Assembly: GCA_945876515.1 (NCBI GenBank)
Contig: CAMCPF010000072.1
Span: 1 to 9,960 of the forward strand
Source of the DNA: Candidatus Kuenenia stuttgartensis
Lineage (GTDB): Bacteria > Planctomycetota > Planctomycetia > Pirellulales > UBA1268
DNA length: 9,960 nt
Direction of reading: 5' to 3'
Both the position numbers and the translations under genes were made by a program. How positions within the stretch are numbered: the stretch's first letter is position 1; each line of letters starts with the position of its first letter. The notes beneath the pieces were generated by a model that made no database searches, was not told the origin of the DNA, and saw nothing but the letters and a program-made list of their open reading frames with translations. Below are positions 1 through 6,703 of this stretch, one piece after another.

Positions 1-96
1 GATCGCGTCGAGCGTGCCGATCACCAGATCCCGGCGGAGGCCGCTCCGCCACCAGCGAAAGAGGCCGGAGTGAGGGCGGTGGATGGGGTGCGACAC
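1..96 (-). CDS. Possible 5' end of an unidentified gene running off the left edge
   Basis: An open frame begins at a GTG at 96-94 and stays open for 32 codons to the first base of the window. Its third codon positions are almost all G or C, as in the real genes here, and its product (a basic, Trp-containing stretch RWWRSGLRRDL followed by VIGTLDAI) reads more like protein than the competing minus-strand frame, which stops at 21. I do not recognise the family. There is no convincing Shine-Dalgarno before the GTG and the frame stays open further upstream, so the start is uncertain. If real, the gene is divergent from the 217-1128 gene and shares the short region between them. Confidence 0.3.
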   Translation of the reverse strand, partial: MSHPIHRPHSGLFRWWRSGLRRDLVIGTLDAI

Positions 97-140
97 GGGG
101 GGCCGGGGCGGTCGGAGTGCCGGGAAGGTTCGCTCATGTC

Positions 141-146
141 TATACT
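141..146 (+). promoter_or_regulatory. Candidate -10 box upstream of the TIGR01777 gene
   Basis: TATACT matches the sigma-70 -10 consensus at five of six positions and stands out in very GC-rich DNA, about 70 nt before the ATG at 217. No good -35 element is seen at 16-18 bp upstream. The same AT-rich spot read on the minus strand gives TATAGA, which could instead serve the possible divergent gene at the left edge. The call rests on one hexamer only. Confidence 0.22.
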
Positions 147-216
147 CCCGCAGCCCGGCGGGATAGCCGCCCGGCCAAACACGCCCATCGCCCCCGCCCC
201 CGTGGAGACTCTCGTC

Positions 217-1128
217 ATGAAGGCCCTCGTCACCGGTGGCACCGGCTTCGTCGGCCGCCAACTCCTGCCGCTGCTCGACCGCCCGATCGTCCTCTCGCGA
301 AACCTCGAGCGGGCCCAGCGGTCGGTGGGCCGATACGCGGGACGGGTGCTGGCCTGGGATCCGCTCGACGGACCGCCCCCACCCGATGCCTTCGACGGTG
401 TCGATGTGGTGTTTCACCTGGCGGGCGAGTCCGTGGCCGAAGGCCGGTGGACCGCCGCCCAGAAGGCGAAGATTCGCGACAGCCGGGTGCGCGGCACAAA
501 GAACCTCGTCGCGGGCATCGCCCGGGCAGAGCCCCGGCCGCGCGTGCTGGCAAGCGCCTCCGCGGTGGGTTTCTACGGCGACCGCGGCGAGGAGGAACTC
601 ACCGAATCGGCCCGCCCGGCTTCCGACTTCCTGGCCGATGTCTGCGTGGAGTGGGAGCAGGAGGCCCTCGCCGCCGAACCGCTCGGTGTCCGGGTGGTGT
701 TGCTTCGCACGGGCATCGTGCTCGGCCACGGCGGGGCGCTGGCCAAGATGCTCACCCCCTTCAAGCTCGGTGCCGGTGGGCCGCTGGGCAACGGCCGGCA
801 GTGGATGCCCTGGATCCACGTCGCCGACATGGCCAGGCTCTATCTTCACGCCGCCGCCACCGAGGCCATCCGGGGCCCGATGAACGCCGTCGCCCCCAAT
901 CCCGTTCGCAACTCCGAGTTCACCAAGGCGCTCGGCCGAGCCCTCCACCGGCCCGCCTTCATGCCTGCGCCCTACATCGGCCTGCGGCTCGTGTTCGGCG
1001 AGTTCGCCAAGGTGCTGTTCGCCTCGCAGCGGGTGATCCCCACGGTGGCCCTCGACACGGGTTTCTCCTTCGAGTTCCCCGAGATCGCCGGGGCGCTGCA
1101 GGAGATCCTGGCCCCGGCGGCGGCCTGA
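217..1128 (+). CDS. TIGR01777 family NAD(P)-binding epimerase-like protein (YfcH/SulA type)
   Basis: This is a 303-residue extended-SDR protein, close to the roughly 300 residues usual for the TIGR01777 group (E. coli YfcH). The N-terminal Rossmann motif GGTGFVG is at residues 7-13. The family block SASAVGFYGDRG is at 113-124 and carries the YG of the active-site region. The signature GNGRQWMPWIHVAD is at 191-204, and the C-terminal part from about 249 to 297 fits the DUF1731 domain typical of this family. The substrate of the family is not settled; a cytoplasmic nucleotide-sugar-like epimerase or reductase is usually assumed. I chose the ATG at 217 because the Rossmann strand starts right there and GGAG at 204-207 lies 9 nt before it; the frame is open up to an ATG at 70, but that extension is Pro/Gly-rich and unlike the family. 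It ends tail-to-tail with purK, 7 nt apart. Confidence 0.9.
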   Translation: MKALVTGGTGFVGRQLLPLLDRPIVLSRNLERAQRSVGRYAGRVLAWDPLDGPPPPDAFDGVDVVFHLAGESVAEGRWTAAQKAKIRDSRVRGTKNLVAGIARAEPRPRVLASASAVGFYGDRGEEELTESARPASDFLADVCVEWEQEALAAEPLGVRVVLLRTGIVLGHGGALAKMLTPFKLGAGGPLGNGRQWMPWIHVADMARLYLHAAATEAIRGPMNAVAPNPVRNSEFTKALGRALHRPAFMPAPYIGLRLVFGEFAKVLFASQRVIPTVALDTGFSFEFPEIAGALQEILAPAAA

Positions 1129-1135
1129 TCGGGCG

Positions 1136-2335
1136 TCAGCCGCGGCAGGCGCGGCGGCGGGCCTCCGTGACACGAGCCACGGCCTCGGCGGGCGAGTCGG
1201 CGAGCGCCGTGAGGTGGCCCATCTTTCGGCCCGGCCTGGGCTCCCGCTTGCCGTAGAGGTGCAGCCGCACGCCGGGCACCGCCAGGGCGGCGGCCCAGTC
1301 GGGGTCGCGCGGCGCGCGGGCAGGATCATTTTCCCAGCAGTCGCCGAGGAGGTTGGCCATGGCCGCCGGCCCGACCTGCCGGGTGGAGCCGAGCGGCAGC
1401 CCGCAGACGGCCCGCACCTGCTGCTCGAACTGGCCGGTCTCGCAGGCCTCGATCGTGAGGTGGCCGGAGTTGTGCGTCCGCGGCGCGATCTCGTTGACGA
1501 GCACGCGGCCGTCCTTGGTGAGGAAGAACTCGACGCAGGCCACGCCCACCACACCGAGCGCTGCCAGGAGCCGGCTGGCGATGTCCGCGGCCGCGGCCAG
1601 CACGGAGTCGGGCAGACCGGACGGCACGCTTGAGATGTCGAGAATGTGGTTGGCATGGGCGTTTCGCGCCGGGGCGAAGGCCGCGACCTCGCCGTCGAAC
1701 CCCCGGGCGGCTACGACCGAGATCTCGCAGTCGAAGTCGATCCAGCCTTCGAGCACGAACGTCCGCGGGCCGTCGGCCCCGGCATTCAATGCCTCCCAGG
1801 CCGGCTCGACGTCGGCGGGACGAGCGAGCTTCGCCTGCCCCTTGCCGTCGTAGCCGAAGGCGGCCGTCTTGAGCACGGCCGGCAGGCCCAACGCGGCCAC
1901 CGCTTCACGAAGCTCGTGCCGCGACCGCACCACGCGATGCGGCGCGCAGGCGAACCCATGGGCCACCAGAAACGCCTTCTCGCGGGCCCGGTCCTGGGTG
2001 GTGTGCAAGACCTGCGGCTCCGGCCGCACGACCGTGACCTGGGCGAGCGCCTCGCCGGCGGCAGCCGGCACGTTCTCGAACTCGAACGTGACCACGTCGA
2101 GCCCGCGGCCGACCTGCGCGAGGAAGGCCGGGTCGTCGTAGGCCCCCACGTGCACGCGATCGCAGACGCGGGCGGCCGGGCAGTCGGCCACGTCGCTGAT
2201 CGCCTCGACGCGGTAGCCCATCCGCTTGGCGGCGGCCGCGAACATGCTGCCGAGTTGACCGCCACCCAGGATCCCGAGCGTCCCGCCGGGCAGGATCGGG
2301 CCACGATCGGCACGCGGGCTTCCTGCCGCCGGCAT
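1136..2335 (-). CDS. purK: N5-carboxyaminoimidazole ribonucleotide synthase PurK
   Basis: PurK is the ATP-grasp enzyme that makes N5-CAIR from AIR, ATP and bicarbonate in de novo purine synthesis. The 399 residues (family about 350-400) show the N-terminal nucleotide-binding start GILGGGQLG (21-29), the FEFENVP block (84-90), the ATP-grasp loop KTAAFGYDGKGQ (156-167), the metal and substrate site VNEIAPRTHNSGH (280-292), and the C-terminal block YGKREPRPGRKMGH (361-374). The first 18 residues or so precede the conserved core. ATG 2335 is supported by GGAG 8 nt upstream, inside the end of purE. The stop of purE is only 2 nt before this ATG, so translation is probably coupled and PurK can pass its unstable product to PurE. 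The frame is open far upstream on this strand, but that extension overlaps purE and is spurious. Confidence 0.96.
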   Translation of the reverse strand: MPAAGSPRADRGPILPGGTLGILGGGQLGSMFAAAAKRMGYRVEAISDVADCPAARVCDRVHVGAYDDPAFLAQVGRGLDVVTFEFENVPAAAGEALAQVTVVRPEPQVLHTTQDRAREKAFLVAHGFACAPHRVVRSRHELREAVAALGLPAVLKTAAFGYDGKGQAKLARPADVEPAWEALNAGADGPRTFVLEGWIDFDCEISVVAARGFDGEVAAFAPARNAHANHILDISSVPSGLPDSVLAAAADIASRLLAALGVVGVACVEFFLTKDGRVLVNEIAPRTHNSGHLTIEACETGQFEQQVRAVCGLPLGSTRQVGPAAMANLLGDCWENDPARAPRDPDWAAALAVPGVRLHLYGKREPRPGRKMGHLTALADSPAEAVARVTEARRRACRG

Positions 2336-2337
2336 CG

Positions 2338-2874
2338 CTACCGCTCCGAGGTACGTTCCGACCAGGCGGTGCTCTCGCCGGTGAGCTCCTCGCGGAGCAC
2401 GCGGGCCGTCTGCTCGGCACGGTAGGCGAGGAGTTTGCCACGGAGGCCGGGATCCTCGAGCGCCAGGATCGAGATGGCAAGGAGGGCTGCGTTGGCGGCG
2501 CCGGCCGGCCCGATCGCGAGCGTCCCGACGGGCACGCCCGCCGGCATCTGCACGATCGAGAGCAGCGAATCGACGCCCCGCAATACCGCCGACTCCACTG
2601 GCACGCCGAGCACGGGCAGGTGGGTCTGGGCGGCGAGCATCCCCGGCAGGTGGGCCGCGCCGCCAGCCCCGGCGATGATCACCTTCAGGCCGCGGTCGGC
2701 GGCGCCGGTGGCGTAGGCAGCGAGTTTCTCGGGCGTGCGATGGGCCGAGACGACCTCGCAGGCATGGGCCACCCCGAACTGCTCGAGCAGATCGGCGGCC
2801 CGCTGGAGCGTCGGCCAATCCGAGCGGCTGCCCATCACCACGCCCACGAGCGGAGAGGCGGCGGCGGGCGTCAT
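2338..2874 (-). CDS. purE: N5-carboxyaminoimidazole ribonucleotide mutase PurE (class I)
   Basis: PurE converts N5-CAIR, the PurK product, into CAIR by moving the carboxyl group. The 178-residue protein fits the single-domain class I enzyme (about 160-180). Visible motifs are GSRSD at 15-19 (phosphate binding), SAHR at 43-46 with the catalytic His45, the glycine-rich GAGGAAHLPGM at 69-79, and PVLGVPV at 87-93. The presence of an adjacent purK supports the bacterial class I mutase rather than the class II AIR carboxylase. The last 20 residues or so (TGESTAWSERTSER) are a non-conserved tail in which the purK ribosome binding site lies. ATG 2874 is the natural start from the homology pattern, but no clear Shine-Dalgarno precedes it (CCGGACCTGCCCC before ATG). 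It is divergent from the sua5 gene with 102 nt between starts. Confidence 0.96.
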   Translation of the reverse strand: MTPAAASPLVGVVMGSRSDWPTLQRAADLLEQFGVAHACEVVSAHRTPEKLAAYATGAADRGLKVIIAGAGGAAHLPGMLAAQTHLPVLGVPVESAVLRGVDSLLSIVQMPAGVPVGTLAIGPAGAANAALLAISILALEDPGLRGKLLAYRAEQTARVLREELTGESTAWSERTSER

Positions 2875-2976
2875 GGGGCAGGTCCGGAGGCAGGAGCGGG
2901 AGAGCCGGCTGCGGGTGATCCGCCGCCCGATCCCTGCCATCTTGCTTGTGGCGGCGTGGCGTTGCAAGGTGGAGCC

Positions 2977-4029
2977 ATGCCCCGCCCGCTTCCCGAGATC
3001 GTCCGCATCGACTGGCCCGCCGGCCACGATGCACCCCCGACTGCGACCGATGCCGCCCTTGACCGGGCGGCCGCTGTTCTGCGCGGAGGCGGCTTGGTCG
3101 CAGTTCCGACCGAGACGGTCTACGGGCTCGCGGCCGACGCCCTCGACGAAGCGGCGGTCGAAGGCATCTTCCGGGCCAAGGGGCGGCCCGCCACCAACCC
3201 GCTGATCGTACACGTGGCCGACGTGGCGATGGCCCGCTCGCTCGCCTCGAACTGGCCCGAGGCGGCCGACCGGATCACCGCGTCGCTCTGGCCCGGCCCG
3301 GTCACCGTGGTCGTGCCGAAGGCGGCCGCGATCCCCGATGCCGTCACGGCCGGCGGGCCGACGGTGGCCTTGCGGTGTCCAGCCCATCCACTCGCGCGGC
3401 GGCTGATCGCACGCTCGGGGATCCCGTTGGCCGCACCGAGCGCCAACCGATCGGAGCAGGTCTCGCCGACCACGGCCCATCACGTGCTCGAGAGCCTGGG
3501 GTCGAAAGTAAGCCTGATCCTCGACGGCGGCCCGTGCGACCGGGGCATCGAATCGACCGTGATCGACTGCACGGTCACGCCGCCGCGGATCCTCCGCCCC
3601 GGGCCGCTCGCGCGGGCCGACCTCGAGGCGGCGGTCGGCGGCCCCGTGGCCTGGCCGAGCGGGGGCCACGCAGGGGGAGAACCGGCCCGGTCACCAGGCA
3701 GTCGAGCACGGCACTACTGCCCCAAGACGCCGCTCGAGCTCCCGGCCGACCCGGCAGCCCGGGTGGCGGGACTTCTGGCGGCGGGCAACCGGGTCGGCTG
3801 GCTCGTGCTCTCAGCTGACGAGCGGGCCCGGTCGCTCGCCGGCTCCCGGGATCTCGTGGTAGTGCCGATGCCGGCCGACCCGGCCGCCTACGCCCGCCAG
3901 CTCTACGCCACGCTCCACGCCCTCGACCAGCGGCAACTCGACCGCCTCGTGGCCGACCCGCCCCCGACCGACGAGGCCTGGCGGGCCGTGACCGACCGCC
4001 TCTCCCGCGCCGCCGAGGCGGGGTCATAG
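2977..4029 (+). CDS. L-threonylcarbamoyladenylate synthase, Sua5 type
   Basis: The enzyme forms threonylcarbamoyl-AMP from threonine, bicarbonate and ATP, the first step of t6A37 modification of ANN-decoding tRNAs; it is cytoplasmic. The 350 residues match the long two-domain Sua5 form rather than the short TsaC/YrdC form of about 190. The YrdC domain covers roughly residues 25-215, with PTETVYGLAA (44-53), KGRPATNPLIVHV (68-80) and APSANRS (153-159). The interdomain linker signature SPGSRARHYCP is at 239-249, and the Sua5 domain follows to about 345. ATG 2977 is supported by AAGG at 2966-2969, 7 nt upstream; the frame is open much further upstream but there overlaps purE antisense. It is the only gene on its strand between purE and the repeat element, which begins 14 nt after its stop. 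Confidence 0.94.
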   Translation: MPRPLPEIVRIDWPAGHDAPPTATDAALDRAAAVLRGGGLVAVPTETVYGLAADALDEAAVEGIFRAKGRPATNPLIVHVADVAMARSLASNWPEAADRITASLWPGPVTVVVPKAAAIPDAVTAGGPTVALRCPAHPLARRLIARSGIPLAAPSANRSEQVSPTTAHHVLESLGSKVSLILDGGPCDRGIESTVIDCTVTPPRILRPGPLARADLEAAVGGPVAWPSGGHAGGEPARSPGSRARHYCPKTPLELPADPAARVAGLLAAGNRVGWLVLSADERARSLAGSRDLVVVPMPADPAAYARQLYATLHALDQRQLDRLVADPPPTDEAWRAVTDRLSRAAEAGS

Positions 4030-4042
4030 TTTCGGACCACGC

Positions 4043-4186
4043 GGCTCGGGGTTGCCCATGCCATCTCGCCGGACGCTCCCTACGGGCATCCTGCCGTCCG
4101 GTCGCTCGGAGGAAACCTCGCTTCGCAATCCTTGCTGCGCTCGGTTTCCTACGCCGCTCGATTGGCATGGGCAACCCCTCGCAGTC
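4043..4186. repeat. Dispersed palindromic repeat, copy 1 (left of the dehydrogenase)
   Basis: This 144-bp segment fills most of the gap between the sua5 stop and the dehydrogenase stop. Its ends are a perfect 15-bp inverted repeat, GGGGTTGCCCATGCC at 4048-4062 and its reverse complement at 4164-4178. Its left 36 bp (4043-4078) occur exactly, inverted, at 5495-5530, and its right 23 bp (4164-4186) occur exactly, inverted, at 5307-5329. Inside is another possible stem, AGGAAACC (4110-4117) against GGTTTCCT (4143-4150). No coding sense or transposase is seen. It may be a MITE-like or REP-like element, or a structured bidirectional terminator between the convergent sua5 and dehydrogenase genes. 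No target-site duplication is obvious. Confidence 0.8.
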
Positions 4187-4240
4187 CATAGGGTGTCGGG
4201 GCAACGGTGCCTGCTGCTTTACGGTCGAACCCGGTCTCGC

Positions 4241-5197
4241 TTACGCCACCACGTTTTGGGGCTGTCCCTGCACAAATGCGGCGAGGTTGGCGGCGGCCGC
4301 GGCGATCAGTCGGGCTCGGGCCTTGCGGGTGGCCCAGGCGACGTGCGGGGTGATCACGCAGTTGGGCGCGGTCAACAGCGGGCTTCCGGCGCGAGGCGGC
4401 TCCTGGGTGAGCACGTCGAGGCCCGCGCCGGCGATCCGGCCTGCGGCGAGCGTATCGGCCAGGGCATGCTCATCCACGAGCGCGCCGCGGGCGGTGTTCA
4501 CGAGATAGGCCGAGGGCTTCATGGAGGCGAGCCGCGCGGCGTTGACGAGCTGCTTCGTCTCGGGCGTGAGCGGGCAATGGAGGCTGACGACGTCGGCCGT
4601 GCGGAAGAGGTCGTCGAGCGAGATGAACTCCACACCCTCGTCGCTCGTGCCGGCCGCCCGGCTGCGGCTGGCGGCGACCACCCGCATCCCGAGGGCCCGG
4701 GCGATCCCCGCCACGCGGCGGCCGATCGCGCCGTAGCCCACGATCCCAAGCGTGAGCCCCTCGAGTTCCACGAGCTCGCCGTCCCAGTAGCAGAAGTCGT
4801 CGCAGGCCTGCCAGCGGCCGGCCCGCGCGCTGGTTGACAGCGGGCCGGTCTGGTTCGTGAGCTCGAGCACCAGCGCGAACACCGCCTGGGCCACGCCCGG
4901 CGTGCTGTAGCCCGGCACGTTGGTGACCGTGATCCCGGCGACGGCAGCGGCTGAAAGATCGACCACGTTCACCCCCGTCGCCAACACGCCCACATACCGC
5001 AGCCCCGGCAACGCGGCGAGCGTGGCTGCCGAGAGGTGCGTCTTGTTGGTGAGCACGGCCTCGGCGCCGGCAGCCCGGGCGACGATCGCCTCGTCGGGCG
5101 TGCGGTCGTACACCGCGAGCTCACCCAAGGCCTCGACCGGGCCCCAATCGAGGTCACCCGGGTTCGTCGTGTAGGCGTCGAGGACCACGATTCGCAT
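4241..5197 (-). CDS. D-2-hydroxyacid dehydrogenase, hydroxypyruvate/glycerate reductase type
   Basis: This is an NAD(P)-dependent cytoplasmic oxidoreductase of the D-isomer-specific 2-hydroxyacid dehydrogenase family, most like the glycerate dehydrogenase (HprA) subgroup that interconverts hydroxypyruvate and D-glycerate. The 318 residues are normal for the family. The family start LDAYTTNPGDLDW is at 6-18, and the substrate-side motif VLATGVNVVD is at 71-80. The dinucleotide loop GYGAIG is at 154-159. The three catalytic residues are all present: Arg237 in NTARG, Glu266 in DVLTQEPP and His285 in TPHVAW. The exact substrate cannot be read from sequence alone. I chose ATG 5197 over the upstream ATG at 5248 because the conserved strand MRIVVLDAYT begins there and GGAG lies 7 nt upstream. 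It stands alone between two inverted copies of the repeat and is likely a single-gene unit. Confidence 0.92.
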   Translation of the reverse strand: MRIVVLDAYTTNPGDLDWGPVEALGELAVYDRTPDEAIVARAAGAEAVLTNKTHLSAATLAALPGLRYVGVLATGVNVVDLSAAAVAGITVTNVPGYSTPGVAQAVFALVLELTNQTGPLSTSARAGRWQACDDFCYWDGELVELEGLTLGIVGYGAIGRRVAGIARALGMRVVAASRSRAAGTSDEGVEFISLDDLFRTADVVSLHCPLTPETKQLVNAARLASMKPSAYLVNTARGALVDEHALADTLAAGRIAGAGLDVLTQEPPRAGSPLLTAPNCVITPHVAWATRKARARLIAAAAANLAAFVQGQPQNVVA

Positions 5198-5273
5198 GCG
5201 CTGGCTCCGTGTGGGGCCGTCAATGTATCGCACGGCATCGGAACCCAAGAGGACCAGCGTTCTTCAGGAAACG

Positions 5274-5296
5274 AAAAATCCGTGGCCCCTTCACGG
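5274..5296 (-). terminator. Candidate rho-independent terminator after the carotenoid operon
   Basis: Read on the minus strand, CCGTG, a 7-nt loop AAGGGGC and CACGG form a short GC-rich hairpin followed directly by A and five T residues. A T run is rare in this GC-rich DNA. It lies about 250 nt beyond the glycosyltransferase stop, past the repeat, and 76 nt before the dehydrogenase start, so it would separate the two minus-strand transcripts. The stem is only five base pairs, which limits confidence. Confidence 0.4.
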
Positions 5297-5306
5297 CACA
5301 TCGTTT

Positions 5307-5530
5307 GACTGCGAGGGGTTGCCCATGCCCCGGAGCCGGCCTTGTCGGCAAGCGAAGCCAGGATGGCGAGAGCGCAGCCGGCATGGAGCGACCGAAGGGC
5401 AGGCGGGCACCGATCCGCGCAGCGGATTGGTCACGAAGGGAGCGTCCGGCGATGGGGCATGGGCAATCCTGAGCCTGCACGCCAGAGGCCAACCGAGCGT
5501 CCGGCGAGATGGCATGGGCAACCCCGAGCC
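5307..5530. repeat. Dispersed palindromic repeat, copy 2, inverted relative to copy 1
   Basis: This 224-bp segment lies between the glycosyltransferase stop (18 nt away) and the dehydrogenase promoter region. It has the same 15-bp terminal arms as copy 1, at 5315-5329 and 5511-5525. Its left 23 bp and right 36 bp are exact inverted matches to the right and left ends of copy 1, so the two copies face each other across the dehydrogenase. The interior is longer and only partly alike; for example GAGCGACCG followed shortly by GGCAGG is shared, and both interiors use similar GC-rich words. It contains a further partial copy of its own right end at 5438-5475. With the candidate terminator it accounts for most of the 351-bp gap between the genes (5198-5548); no gene is seen there. 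Confidence 0.8.
5438..5475. repeat. Internal diverged copy of the repeat end
   Basis: This stretch repeats the right end of the element in the same orientation as 5495-5530, with a few changes: AGCGTCCGGCGA, then a variant of GGCATGGGCAAT in place of GGCATGGGCAAC, then CCTGAGCC in place of CCCGAGCC. Together the two form an imperfect direct repeat with a start-to-start distance of about 56 bp. It may record duplication of one end, or two elements nested or abutted. Confidence 0.65.
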
Positions 5531-5548
5531 TCCACCACCCAAGCCCTC

Positions 5549-6703
5549 TTACTGCGGCGCGAGCGACCGGCCACGCCAGGCAGTCTTCAGGCCGAGCGTC
5601 TTGCGCACCAAGGCCACCCACTGGATCGCGAGAAACACGCCGACCCCCAACGGGTGAAACGCCGCGCTCGTCAAGCTCTGCCGAAACCGGATCGCGTCAC
5701 AGACCCGCGGAAGATACGCGAGCACCGCCGCGACCAAGGCGACGACCGCGCCGCCCGTCGGCCAGCCGGCAAAGCCCGTCGCCAGGCCCCAGGCCGCGAG
5801 CAGTGGGGGCAGAATCGCGCCGCCCGCCAGCAGGATCGTGAACGGCAGGATCGTGGCCGCCGAACCAATGCCCTCGGTCGCGTTCTTCGAGAGCCCTCGC
5901 CAGACGTCGAGGCTGCGGGAATACATGCGGCAGGAGGCGATTTCCGTGGCGTCGAAGACGTCGGTCACAAGGCCCGCGCGGCGGTAGGCCCGCGGCAGCT
6001 TCACGCCGTCGTGGAGCGAGCCACGGATCGCGGCATGGCCGCCGGCCCGCTCGTAGTCGGCCCGCCGGGTCACGAACAGCTGCCCGCAGCCGGCCGCCAG
6101 GCTCGGATCGTTCACCTGCCGTGCGCGGGCCAAGGGGAGATAGCCCACGAGCACGAAATGGATCAGCGGCAGGAGCAGCCACTCCAAAAACGAGCCCGTC
6201 TCCTGCCGCGGAAAGCCGCTCGCGAGCGCGGCCCCGCTCGCGTCGAGAAAGGCCACCGACCGCGCGATCGCGTCGCGGGCGGGCGTCACGTCCACGTCGA
6301 GAAACACCCACGTGTCGTGCTGCGCGGCCCGGGCCAGCTGCCAGCAAGCGTGCTGCTTGCCGCACCAGCCGGTCGGCAGCGGGCCGCCGGGCACGAGCCG
6401 CACCCGGCCGTCGCGGGCCGCCAACTCCCGGACGAGTTCCGCCGTCCGGTCTTCGCTCGCGTCGTCGAGCACGACGAGCTCGAGCTCGACTCCCTCGCTC
6501 GCCAACACATCGGCCATGAGCCGACCGATCGCCCGCTCCTCGTTGCGGGCCGGCACGAGCACCGAGACCCGCGGCGGCGGGCTCCCGGCAGGCGGCTCGG
6601 GCGGCGGCTGAAACAGCCGCAGGTTGGCGAGCGTGAGCAGGGCGGGGATCGCCGCGAGGACAAGCCCCGCCCAGGCGAGCACCAGGAGCACGAGCGGACT
6701 CAC
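5549..6703 (-). CDS. Membrane-bound family 2 glycosyltransferase, CrtQ-like (carotenoid glycosylation)
   Basis: This is a 384-residue GT-A fold glycosyltransferase, similar in length and layout to S. aureus CrtQ and to the hopanoid-associated HpnB group. A membrane segment is at about 3-25. The catalytic domain follows, with VSVLVPARNEE (46-56), the UDP-binding DDAS (80-83), the metal-binding FLDVDV (134-139), an acceptor-side HDG (231-233) and the block SRSLDVWRGLSKN (262-274). Four more hydrophobic segments lie at about 172-190, 284-308, 317-332 and 350-365, so it acts at the membrane on a lipid acceptor. In this operon the likely acceptor is an oxidised carotenoid; a hopanoid or other lipid is the alternative. 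The GTG start at 6703 overlaps the stop of the acyltransferase by 4 nt (GTGA), a usual sign of coupled translation; an upstream ATG at 6994 would give a long non-conserved Arg/Gly-rich leader and is rejected. It is the last gene of the operon. Confidence 0.88.
   Translation of the reverse strand: MSPLVLLVLAWAGLVLAAIPALLTLANLRLFQPPPEPPAGSPPPRVSVLVPARNEERAIGRLMADVLASEGVELELVVLDDASEDRTAELVRELAARDGRVRLVPGGPLPTGWCGKQHACWQLARAAQHDTWVFLDVDVTPARDAIARSVAFLDASGAALASGFPRQETGSFLEWLLLPLIHFVLVGYLPLARARQVNDPSLAAGCGQLFVTRRADYERAGGHAAIRGSLHDGVKLPRAYRRAGLVTDVFDATEIASCRMYSRSLDVWRGLSKNATEGIGSAATILPFTILLAGGAILPPLLAAWGLATGFAGWPTGGAVVALVAAVLAYLPRVCDAIRFRQSLTSAAFHPLGVGVFLAIQWVALVRKTLGLKTAWRGRSLAPQ

Noticed and set aside
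70..216. N-terminal extension of the TIGR01777 protein from an ATG at 70
   Set aside because: The Rossmann motif expected within the first residues starts at 217, GGAG is correctly placed there, and the extension is low-complexity.
2620..2976. N-terminal extension of the Sua5-type protein
   Set aside because: It is antisense to purE, and the start at 2977 has a good ribosome binding site and gives the normal family length.
1136..3034. A 632-codon minus-strand open frame containing purK
   Set aside because: Only the part from 2335 down is purK. The upstream part overlaps purE in another frame, is Arg/Gly/Ala-rich and has no family motifs; it is open because stops are rare in GC-rich DNA.
4050..4186. 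Copy 1 of the repeat as a standard intrinsic terminator for sua5
   Set aside because: The stems are plausible but no T run follows on either strand, so a simple rho-independent terminator is not supported.
5222..5227. Possible -10 (TACATT on the minus strand) for the dehydrogenase
   Set aside because: No recognisable -35 lies at normal spacing and the hexamer match is modest, so it is not listed as a feature.
4043..5530. CRISPR array suggested by recurring GGCATGGGCAACCCC words
   Set aside because: The copies are in both orientations, irregularly spaced, separated by a full gene, and lack uniform spacers; this is a dispersed inverted repeat.
5342..5657. Small plus-strand coding frames across the right repeat
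   Set aside because: Similar words in the translations come from the repeated DNA, appear in several frames, and run into the antisense of the glycosyltransferase; no start with a ribosome binding site supports a gene.
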